A stretch of 64,000 bases of DNA from positions 22,049,225 through 22,113,224 of the forward strand of contig OX387606.1 of assembly GCA_947568835.1 (NCBI GenBank). The letters run 5' to 3'. Both the position numbers and the translations under genes were made by a program. This DNA comes from Protonemura montana. Lineage: Eukaryota > Arthropoda > Insecta > Plecoptera > Nemouridae. Shown one piece after another: positions 44,835 to 55,500 of the stretch (positions are counted from its first letter, which is position 1; every line of letters starts with the position of its first letter). A model generated the notes under the pieces. It was not told where the DNA came from. It ran no database searches and was given only the letters and a program-made list of their open reading frames with translations.

Positions 44835-45901
44835 TTACAAATCTTCTTTGTCCGTGATCTTGTCAGGCACAGGCTGATGTTGGTTAGCCACCTCCGTGTT
44901 TACGTCGGAAACGTCATTAAGAAAGCATACCGTCGGAGGCTTACTAGCGTCTTCACGGGTCACTTCGGTCATCACTCCCAACTCCAGCTTGTCCATCAGC
45001 TCGGAAAGCTTGCGCGCTTTTCGCATCTCGTTTTGCTCGATAATCGTGCACAGATGCTCGGTCAGGAGTTCCTTCTGCTCTAATTTGCCAAACATGACCA
45101 ACTTGGCTTCAAGGAATTCTTTCTCTGCTTTTCCATACCGTTTTTGAGCCTCGCTGAACTCCAGGCTTGCCACTTCAATCTGGTTTCTTAAGATTGATAC
45201 GTCGGTGCTGAGAAGAGAATCGAGCTTCTGTAATTCTTCTTGAATTTGTTGCAATCGGCGTGCCTCGGCTGTTGTTCGTTTCTTACGATCAGCTAGCGCT
45301 CTACCCAGTAATTCTTTCCTGTGGCGATTCTGCTCTTCCATCAGCTTTTGCCGAGCTTGGAACTCGTCAAGCGAAATCTTGGGCGACCCGACAACTTCAT
45401 AACTCTTATCGTCTTTGATTCGGATGCAAACGGGTATGTGGTTTGGACTACTACCTGACAAAATAGATGCAGGCTTTTCTGGTACCTCTAAAACAGCACC
45501 ACTCTCACAAGGAACATTTGGAGCAACGGTTTCTAAAACTTTATTGGTCACTTCTGGGACCAGTAGCATTGAGTTGGTGACGCGATTCAACTCGACCTCT
45601 GCCATGCTTTCGCGTAGTACATTATTCTTTGCTTTCTGCCGAGATGAATTCTTTTCGGGTTTGTTTATGTGGCTAGAAGATTTCTGTGAAACTTTTGGTC
45701 CTGCAATAACAAAGAAATAACCAATAAAATTAAGAAGCAGCGAAAATGTATAAATAGCAAATACATGCTTTATAGATTATACTATAGAGTAAAGTTCATA
45801 TTTAAATTCTGCTCTAGAATCAACATATAAAATAAAGCGTTACCTCCAACATTTATACTCTTAATATCTTCTTCAGAGAATCCCTCCCACCTGCCTGACA
45901 T
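44835..45901 (-). CDS. GORAB: RAB6-interacting golgin (307 aa, two exons)
   Basis: Golgin-type coiled-coil protein known to bind RAB6 and to act at the Golgi in COPI-linked retrograde transport. Exon 1 is 45844-45901 (phase 1 end, donor GTAACG) and exon 2 is 44835-45700 (acceptor GTTATTGCAG); joined they give 924 nt including TAA. The start ATG was chosen because SGRWEGFSEEDIKSI matches the WAGFSEEEL-type N-terminus of vertebrate GORAB. The coiled-coil core runs about residues 132-260, with the family-specific stretches LLSTDVSILRNQIEVASLEF and LTEHLCTIIEQNEMRKARKL. It is a little shorter than human GORAB and has a different acidic tail. It diverges from CCNB1IP1 with 279 bp between start codons. 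Confidence 0.9.
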
Positions 45902-46180
45902 ATTTCCCACTTTTGACGTTTGTGGTGACGGTGGCCACAGCCTTTCAAACACTAAGTTTGCACCACAAAAGATATAGAAGGCGTTGATATCTCGCCAATC
46001 GGCTGTCTGCAGTAAGATCAGTGCGGGATTCTTGAACGCTTGACGCACGGGTCATCCTCAAACTTAATCAATTCAATAAAACTGATTTATCTATAAGTTC
46101 GACTGTAACTATCAATAATTTGATCCTCAGGACTAGTGCTCTTCTTATCAATCTCTGTATGTTAACCCCCGTTTTATTTA
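45902..46180. promoter_or_regulatory. Probable shared promoter of GORAB and CCNB1IP1
   Basis: The 279 bp between two divergent start codons must hold both 5' untranslated regions and likely both promoters. I see no clear TATA box. Inferred from position only. Confidence 0.4.
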
Positions 46181-47482
46181 ATGGCTCAACTTGAAATATT
46201 TTGCAATGTCGCAAAGTGTCGAAGAATCTTGAATAAAGTTGCTTGGGTGACAAGCTGCTCACATGCATTTTGTGAAGATCATGGGAAGTTAGAGTTTGTT
46301 GAGAACCAGAATTTACCATGCCGTTGTCCTGCGTGTAAAATATCACTCGGAAATAAGTTTGATATTGTTAAAGTTGATTTAGACCCGCCTGAAGATTTTA
46401 AATCGGTGAGTTTTAATTCTGTTGCTGTATTTCTAGATAACTGTTCTTATGGTCTATGGAAAATATTGCTGTGATAAACACTATTGCATTTTTCTTGCAC
46501 AGATGGTTCTTGCAGGATTGAGGCCCGAGATCCTAACTGATATATTTAATCGCGCTTTGACATTTTGGAACTATCAAATCTGTCAGGAGCACATGTATCA
46601 AGTTGTAAGTTTGAAAAAGAACAAGATTAACTTGGAAAAAATGGCACAATACTATGAAGGTGTTGAAAAAAAGAACAATTCTCAACTGGAGAGCTGTGAA
46701 ATGGCATTAAAAAGTAAGATTGTCAATCCTAAAAATTATTTTTTTTAACTAGTTTATCTAACCAATTATTATAATAACTAGTTCTTTTTTCAGATGCTCA
46801 AACAGAAATATCAGCACTACAACAAAAAGCAGAAGATCTAATCGATCGGCTTAATGCTAAAACTCGACAAAACTACAAGATACAAGTAAAATAATTAGAG
46901 CTAGAAACCTAGCAACTGCAAAGATCGATAACCTACCAAGCATTTTGTGAGTTTTGAAGGATGTCTACTTAAAACATTATGTCATCTGTGGTTGCAGAAA
47001 ATGTACGATTCCTTGCGCCTGAATACCCTTGGAACCAGAATGTCTGACACCCAAGACAGCCCACAAAGAAACACTCGATACAAAGTTGCAGACGACTCAT
47101 TCTTGAAGCCTCGAACGCCCTCACAGATGCGACTACCTCCCCACCATCGCTCTCGCTCGGACGATCGAGGGCATAGATCGCATTCTGTGGATCGATATGT
47201 TCGACCACCAGATCAAGGTTACTGGCTGCTAAACCATCACTAATATTTTTATTAAGGGAGCAAAGAAAATTCTCCGATGCTGAAAAGTAGAGGCTGTTTG
47301 TCTACGCTTTGTGTTTAAGCTTTTTTTGTCCTGCAGGGTTTGTTTTCCGGCCCGTGACTCCGGATGCGGAATATGCAACCAAACCTATGACACCGTCACG
47401 CAGCCAGAAGCGAATGCGTTTCGAGAGAGGAGGCGGCTCGGTATCAAATTTCAACGCGCCTTCTCAGGGCAGACATGAGTAA
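46181..47482 (+). CDS. CCNB1IP1: HEI10/CCNB1IP1 RING-finger SUMO/ubiquitin ligase (297 aa, five exons)
   Basis: Meiotic crossover factor; HEI10 proteins gather at recombination sites along the synaptonemal complex and promote crossovers. Exons: 46181-46405, 46503-46713, 46794-46885, 46998-47217 and 47337-47482 (TAA), all GT-AG, frame preserved. The RING has C8, C13, C26, H28, C31, H34, C49 and C52, with the family phrase AWVTSCSHAFC. Exon 2 begins MVLAGLRPEI and continues into a coiled coil. Exon 4 starts KMYDSLRLNTL, as in vertebrate HEI10, and then becomes Ser/Arg-rich. Exon 5 has FVFRPVTPD, matching the vertebrate FQFRPFF region. It is slightly longer than human CCNB1IP1 (277 aa). It faces COQ4 tail to tail. 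Confidence 0.92.
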
Positions 47483-47630
47483 TAGAGACCAAAACTCAAA
47501 CATTTAGTAATAACTTATTTCCTTTTTTTTCATTAAAATCAATCAATTTAAGAACATATTGATTATTACTGATTATGTTTGCACATAACTGAACTAATTT
47601 TAATAATGAACACTAGAGAATATTGAAAGT

Positions 47631-49242
47631 TTATTTTGGTATCACTAGCGGCTTGATGTTCAGTTCTAGACAGAGGTCTTCAATCTTCTGCTCCCACCGA
47701 CGTTCGTAGGAGACATTCATTAGAAACGAGCTTGACCTGCCGGTCTCAATGGCCCACGGCAAATAATATTGAACGTATTTCTGTCTTTGTCTGAAAAATA
47801 CAAGACTAGAGTGACAACGAGTTAAGCGGCCAAACCTCTTTGCTTTGGCCTTTTTGCGATTATCTTCGACTCAATTTTACTTATTATTCTACAGTTGATG
47901 GTTGGATTCTCAGCCATGAAAAATAAAACAAGATGATTACAAAATGAGTATGATTTTGTGTTGAATGGTTTTACTCAGTGAGAATTGCTTTTAGGTCCTA
48001 AAATTAATCATAGCATTTGCCAATGTTTCTACCCACAGCTCACCAAAAAAAGGTATGTAGATATAAGTGATTAGATTAATTGTACTCACTTGGGAGCCAG
48101 GCGTAGTGGTCCAAAAAGAGCCCCCCCTATGCACATCGGTAGCCGAGTTTGAAAAGCTTCGACCCACTTCACAGCGACTTCGCCCAGCATGTTGGTCGGC
48201 ATTCCCAAGATTGTGTGGAAAAGATCGTGGGTCTCTCGGTAGCGTTGCATCACGTACGCAAGCTGCACATCTTCCACAAACTGGACGGTTAGTCGCGAGT
48301 CGGGAGTCACTCTCTGGAAATCAGGTCGGGCTGTTGGAAATATTCTACAGATTTAGTTTGTTAATGGCAGAAGAAACCGAAAGGCTTGGTCTATGAAATG
48401 GAAAAGAGGAAAGAAGGAATCCCAATATTGGAAAATCTGATTGCTGCAGATACAGTGTTTTGGTTATTTTATCGTTGCATGCGTCAAAAAGCGTTTTGTT
48501 TTTTGTGCTAGTTCTTTTTCTTAAAACAATATTCCTGTCAAATTAAAATGACGCTATGATCGGAGGGAAACTACTCAAATGAAAGCACAGTTTATTCGAG
48601 AACTTAAGTACGCAAACCTACAGCGTAGACCATATGTACCTTTCATGACTCATGTTAATATTTTACTTATATGTCGCCCCTACGCAAATACTTACAAGTC
48701 ATTATGAGGGTACAAGTCTATAAGAATATAGATACGTTAATGTATACCTACTAGTTGAAGGAGAACTTTATATTTAAAATAGACATAATTTTTTTTCTAA
48801 TTTTATTTATAATACTTACATTTACTTTGAGAAATGTACTGTACGTCTTTCCTAAAGTGCCTTCGGGCATCTGCGACAATTTATCCAGGTCTATTGTTTT
48901 GGTATTGATTCGAGGTCTTAGTTTTAGTATTTCTTGGCCTTCTTCACTTGCTTGCATCTTCCGTAGCATTCGCTTCATTGCGTTTTCTCCTGCAGTCTCT
49001 CCCATGACGGCAATCATATCGGCTCGCGTAGGATCTAGCAATGAAACAGCTGCTGATCCACATGTTAGCAACAACCTCTGAAAAGCTGATGTCTGTATAT
49101 GATGTGTGGCAAACTCTTCTTCAAAATGTGTGGCGCCCTGTGCTTCGGTTGTGACCTGTCGAGAAGTTGTGAGAAAATAAAGGATCGCTGTATTTGAACG
49201 AGCAAAGCGTCCTGCCAAAGAATAGTAACTTATATTTAACAT
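47631..49242 (-). CDS. COQ4: COQ4, ubiquinone biosynthesis protein (268 aa, three exons)
   Basis: Mitochondrial matrix-side protein of the coenzyme Q biosynthesis complex, needed for late steps of ubiquinone synthesis. Exons: 49242-48820, 48313-48090 and 47790-47631 (TAA). The exon 2 acceptor was set at TTTCCAG before AGAGTG because it is the only one keeping frame, and it yields VNRVTPDSR, matching vertebrate COQ4. The zinc motif HDxxH(x11)E is intact: H170, D171, H174, E186. GMPTNMLGE and YERRWEQ are family hallmarks. The N-terminus is basic and hydroxylated, as expected for a mitochondrial targeting peptide. An alternative first splice junction (acceptor CTTTGGCAG, exon from 49213) would replace the first ten residues. 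Divergent from GPSM2. Confidence 0.92.
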
Positions 49243-49597
49243 TCTTCTTTTGTTGAATGGTTTGGCTTTAATTCGTTATATCTTAAATTGCACGACAAAA
49301 CAGTCTATGAGAAGATTAGAGATGACATCTTAACCCAAGGATTTTTAAAACCCCCGTCCCGCGAGGTTTGACAGCTGTTCGCTAAGCCCAGCCGGCCCAG
49401 CCTCTCAAATTTTCAGTTGTCAGTTAGCGCTGATTGGTGTTGATGCCATTTGAAGGTTGTTGATCGTTGATTCACGCTGCGGTTTTGCTGTCTGGCGAAA
49501 CTTTTTTTACATTTTCGGAATATCAAATCTATATCGGGACTGGTGTTCGGACCACGATATAACTTAACTCAAACTGATTGAAGCTGAAAAGAACACC
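49243..49597. promoter_or_regulatory. Probable shared promoter of COQ4 and GPSM2
   Basis: 355 bp between divergent start codons. An ATTGG (inverted CCAAT) occurs at 49433-49437. Otherwise inferred from position. Confidence 0.4.
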
Positions 49598-52500
49598 ATG
49601 TCCGTCAGTGCAAGTGCGGAGAATTTGTCCAGTGACAATCAGGTTAGTGTGCTTACTCCATGGGCGAGGCAGTATTGGCGGTAGACTGACTGTCAACCGT
49701 CAATCTTTTCGACCTAAAATTTCCAGTTCCATAGGAGAAGATGGCTGATAAAACGTAATGTTTACTTTGGCAGAGTTCGGGGGACAGTGGAAACATGTGT
49801 CTGGAGTTGGCATTGGAGGGTGAACGGCTGTGCAAAGCAGGTGACTGCCGAGCCGGGGTTGCTTTTTTCTTGGCTGCTATTCAGGCTGGTACCGACGATC
49901 TACGGACACTCAGTGCGATTTACAGTCAACTGGGAAATGCATACTTCTATCTCGGTGATTATATAAAAGCAATGCAGTACCACAAACACGACCTAACGCT
50001 TGCTAGGTAGGTAGTAAATGATATTGATTTATTTTTGCAATTACACAAGTTTTTTGGATTTTATCACCCTATCCAAAATACCGCTATCTAGACTTGTTTA
50101 ATTGAAACGTTGGCCTTTCAGACATTGTGTACCTAATTTTTAGATCAATGGGCGACAAGCTGGGAGAGGCAAAGTCTAGCGGTAATCTTGGTAATACACT
50201 GAAAGTGATGGGTAAGTTTGACGAGGCAATGGTCTGCTGCAAGCGGCATCTGGAAATATCTCAAGAGCTCAATGACAAGCTGAGTGAAGGACGTGCTCTC
50301 TACAACCTGGGCAATGTCTACCATGCCAAGGTAGGCATTTTCTTGCTCTGCTTAAAACTCAGAAAAGATCACCAAATATATATACATATTCAAATTCAGA
50401 TTTTTGATAATGAGTGGTGATTCAAATAACCTTATCAAAGAGGTTGGGGTAAACAGGACTCTGGTTTACTTCAATTTTTAAAATTGAAACTTAGATTGGA
50501 GGTGTGTCCCAAATGTCAAATTTGGTCCATCACAAATGGTTGAGAAGCACAAAGCAGGTGTGCAGAGAAAAATTCCTCAGTTGAAGATACAAAGGATTGT
50601 GATGGCTGAAGTTTAGAAAATTAATCGGGTATGAGTCTTGCTCCATGAAGATATGCATTTTTACCGACCAATAAACATAACTTAAAATTGGAAAATATTT
50701 TGAACTTTGCTTTGCTGAAAAGTCTCCTAGTTCCAATTAGATGATTTCAACTATTAAATTCCTTACATATTTTACATTATATATCTAGTAAATAAAACCA
50801 CAACAGATTGTTCGACAGCTGCATGTCTCCAACCTTGTCTCACGTCACTTCTTTGTTGCACAGGGCAAGCACATTGGCCGAGTTGGCCAGCAGGACCCGG
50901 GAGAGTTCCCGGAGGACGTACGAGCCAGCCTCACGCTGGCCGTTGAGTACTACGAACAGAACCTTGCGTTGATGCGTGAGCTCGAAGAGACGGCAGCGCA
51001 GGGTCGGGCCTGCGGGAACCTAGGCAACACGTACTACCTACTCGGGAACTTCCAACAAGCAATACACTACCACGAGGAGGTACGTTGCAGCGACATGCTC
51101 CCCTGGTTTCAGCGAAAACGTGCACTCAACGAATACTCATTGCAATTTAATTGTTTATATTTATGAATCAACAAAAAGGGCTAAACATTTGATGATCCAG
51201 TAAGCATCCACATGTGACTTGTGTTGCTTTCTCCGCAGCGGCTCAAGATTGCCCGAGAGTTCGGAGACAAGGCGGCCGAACGACGTGCCAACAGCAACCT
51301 CGGCAACTCGCACATCTTCCTTGGCGAGTTCGAAGAAGCGGCCGAAAACTACAAGTGAGTTGCACAACCTAACCTAGCCTAGTTGGGGAAACCGGTGCCG
51401 GCACGTAGCCTACTCCTGTGGAAGAGCACCAAGGGGACCACCGGCTTAACGTCCCGTCCGAAGGACGGTGCAACGTGAACAACAGGATTCCTTCACAAAT
51501 CCATGCTGTCGAGAGGTTGCTAAGCAAGGCAAGTGAAGTTGCTGTGTGTCCCGAACAGAACTGGTTTGTCTTCAGGAGAATGATCCTAAAATGATCCTGA
51601 GCCGTGTCTTGAGTCGAGACTTTAGGCTCTATTTAGAGCTGCTAATCTCCTCAAACCAGAGCATAAGTGTCAAGCAAATCAAAACATCAATTCACGGCTC
51701 TAAAAACCTTCGCACAACCATGTGTATTATGGTCTCTCATCCAATACCTGACCTAGCACAGTGTCGCTAAAAGATCGTCTGCCATGTCTGTTAAAATAAT
51801 GCTCTGTGATTGGTTGACATAATCGCAGAGCAGTAGGAATTAAAATATTCCAACATTAATAAATGCTATGTACATTGTGTCAATTGTGTTCAGTCCCATA
51901 TGATAACCAAGTTTTAAGATCCTTGTGTGATATGCTTGTGCTTATTGCTATGTCAATTGTGTGCAGTCCCATGTGATAACCAAGTTTTAAGATCCTTGTG
52001 TGATATGCTTGTGCTTATTGCTATGTCAATTGTGTGCAGTCCCATATGATAACCAAGTTTTAAGATCCTTGTGTGATATGCTTGTGCTTATTGCTATATC
52101 AATTGTGTGCAGTCCCATATGATAACCAAGTTTTAAGATCCTTGTGTGTTATGCTTGTGCTTATTGCTATGTCAATTGTGTGCAGTCTCATATGATAACA
52201 AAGTATAAGATCCTTGTGTGCTATGCTTGTACAGACTTTGATCTTGCCACGTCTCCCCTCTCCCCAGACGTACGCTGGTGCTTGCCCAGGAGCTGGGAGA
52301 CCGGGCAGTGGAAGCGCAGGCCTGCTACAGTCTGGGCAACACGTGCACACTCCTACGAGACTATCCCACCGCAGTCGAGTACCATCTGCGCCACCTCATC
52401 ATCGCCCAGCAGCTGATGGACCGCGTGGGGGAGGGCCGGGCGTGCTGGTCGCTAGGCAACGCTCACGCCGCGATGGGGAACCACGACAAAGCGCTGTACT

Positions 52501-55500
52501 TTGCTACCAAGCATCTGGACATTTCGAGAGAGGTAGGCATCACTGTCCTCTAATAGCCTGGATAGCAGTTGCCATGGAGAGACTTTGAAGCCAAGGTCGC
52601 CATCTTGAGTGTTCCTGATTAGAGTCCCTCATAGAGCCCGTGCTGTTTCAAATGTTTCATCTGTAGTTTTCCTGTTTTTTTTTCAGTTTTTCTCTCTTAA
52701 ATGTTCAAAATTGGTTAGAAACATGTTTCAAAAACTTTAAAGTTAGCATTGAAACCATAGGGACACCTTGAAAGCCTGGCACCAAGTACCAGGCATATAG
52801 ACTTTGCTAGAGAGGTAGGGGTGGTCAAGGCAAATACCAGTTAAGAGATCATCTCTTGTTATTATTCCAAATTATTTCATTGAGTAGATTGTTTTATTTT
52901 TCAACACACATATCCCCAAAACGAGGACTTGAACCCCGATCTTCACCTGTTGAGGGTGTTGCTCTTACCAATTGAACTACTTCGACATCTAGCATTTTTG
53001 ACAGGATTTTAGTGCATTTGATGAGAATGACGGATCTCCAAGGAGTTGGGCCATGAAGCTGTGAATACTCACAGTCACTCTGATTACAGTATTCACCTTT
53101 TTACTTTTTTTTATTATTATCAACACTATAACCATCTCAAAAGTTGATGCCCAAACGGGCATACATTTTTCATAAAATTTTGAGACGGTGATAGTGTTGA
53201 TAATAATAAAATACCCCGTGCATTGCAAGCATTTACAATTTACTTCAAATTTCATCAAAATCACCTTTTTACTATTTACCTTTATTCTCGCAGCTTTGTG
53301 ATGCCGTTGGCCAGGCGACTGCCCAGATGAACGTGTCCGACCTGCGCAAGGCGCTGGGAATGAGCCCGGACCCTGCGCTGGAAGCCAGCGCAGCCAGCGC
53401 AGTGACGCCGGGCATCCACCGATACCGGGTGAGACGCCAGAGCATGGAACTGCTCGATCTTATCAAGGTAAACAATCTCTTAGAGGCTTCTGTCGTCACC
53501 CATCCACTGGGAAGGTAACGCCAATGCACGCTGCTAACACCACCGACTCTCATTTTATCTTGCATTTTATCTTAATTGCTCGCCATTTCTGCTCGTCGTT
53601 ACAGTATATTTACTTGTTGCTAGTGCATTATTTGGATTTTTGTAGACTATGTGACCAAAAGACACTCAAAACATAGCAAACTGTCTCCTACAATCTACAT
53701 CACCATCAGGTCGTGGCTCTGAACCACTTCGCTGTTCCAAATGTAAAATCTTTGAGACAGGAGTCGTAATTTGAACTCCGTTTCCTGCGACACACTGATT
53801 ATCTGTTTGAGGTTATTTCATTCGAGAACGCTGCTGTTCAGAACCAATGTCACTTTCATATCCTCTCATTTGTTCCTTGCAATCTCTCTTACTACTTGCT
53901 GAAAATGCAGATTTATTTGTCAATGTGTCTTTCCATGCCAAGTAATATTTTAGAAATGTTATGAGCGAAATTATTCGCAGGGATCCCGGTTTCCCTCCAA
54001 GTGCCTCTTTTCTCAGTTAAAGAAAGTATTAGGTACTAATGGTCCAAACTGGAAATATTTCTTCAAAATAATAATTTGGTCCATGAGCACTCCTAAAGAC
54101 ATTTCAACCTTATCCACATAACTGTAAACTTATCAAAACGATGCATTTCCGGGGCATTTTCTTTTAAAACTACATGTTATTTTTTAACCCTTTAGCCCAT
54201 AATTTGGTCAAATTTTTAAGAGAAATAGTTTTACTTTCTGCAGTTCTGGCTGATGGTACAGATTGTGTTCCTTTATCACAATGCCCCATTCAGGAAGCGT
54301 TCTGCCGCATGTACTACTTCAAGTACAAAGGAACCTGTAGTAGGAGTCTGACAAGAAAGGAGTCATACCAAGAGTCTTACAATGACTAACTTTAGAAACT
54401 CGTAATTTTTCTCTTTAAACGATCTTCTAGTGGTCCGTTTGTTCTCCCCCTTAAACTTTTGTGAGCACTGCGTTTGTGTTTGTTTTGTAAGGTTCATGCA
54501 GACATTTCCTCCAACCGATTTGCTATGAGATCTGCTGCAGAAACGTGATTCGCGGTTAGTTTTGTGGCATGGGGTACTGGGCATGGATGCATGCCTTGTC
54601 TGTATTTTTGTCTGTTGCTACAGCACAGGGGGTAGGCTAATAACAACAGTAACAGGGCTAGCATGTTGCACTTTAACTTTGCTGCTGGTTATCAGCTTTT
54701 TGCTTTTTAATAAATTACTTGTTGACGTGTTTCGTTGTCTACACATTTTTGTCCGTGGTTTTTTGTCAGTTAAGGGAAGAAAAATATCGATACATGTTTA
54801 TCCTAAACCTGTAAACCCAATGGCAGGACGTTTAACATTAGCGCTGTGACTCTGACTAAACCTGTAAACCCAATGGCAGGATGTTTAACATTAGCGCTGT
54901 GACTGACTAAACCTGTAAACCCACTGACAAGATGTTTAACATTAGCGCTGTGACTCTGACTTAACCTGTAAACCCAATGGCAGGACGTTTAACATTAGCG
55001 CTGTGACTCTGACTTAACCTGTAAACCCAATGGCAGGACTTTTAACATTAGCGCTGTGACTGACTAAACCTGTAAACCCAATGGCAGGATGTTTAACATT
55101 AGCGCTGTGACTGACTAAACCTGTAAACCCAATGGCAGGACGTTTAACATTAGCGCTGTGACTCTGACTAAACCTGTAAACCCAATGGCAGGATGTTTAA
55201 CATTAGCACTGTGACTCTGACTAAACCTGTAAACCCAATGGTAGGACGTTTAACATTAGCGCTGTGACTGACTAAACCTGTAAACCCAATGACAGGACGT
55301 TTAACATTAGTGCTGTGACTGACTAAACCTGTAAACCCAATGACAGGACGTTTAACATTAGCGCTGTGACTGACTAAACCTGTAAACTCAATGGCAGGAT
55401 GTTCAACATTAGCGCTGTGACTGACTAAACCTGTAAACCCAATGGCAGGACGTTTAACATTAGCGCTGTGACTGACTAAACCTGTAAACCCAATGACAGG

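Noticed and set aside
45782..46048. 88-codon minus frame extending GORAB upstream and downstream of exon 1
   Set aside because: The part before MSGRW is 5' untranslated sequence and the part after the GTAACG donor is intron. The conserved start is at 45901.
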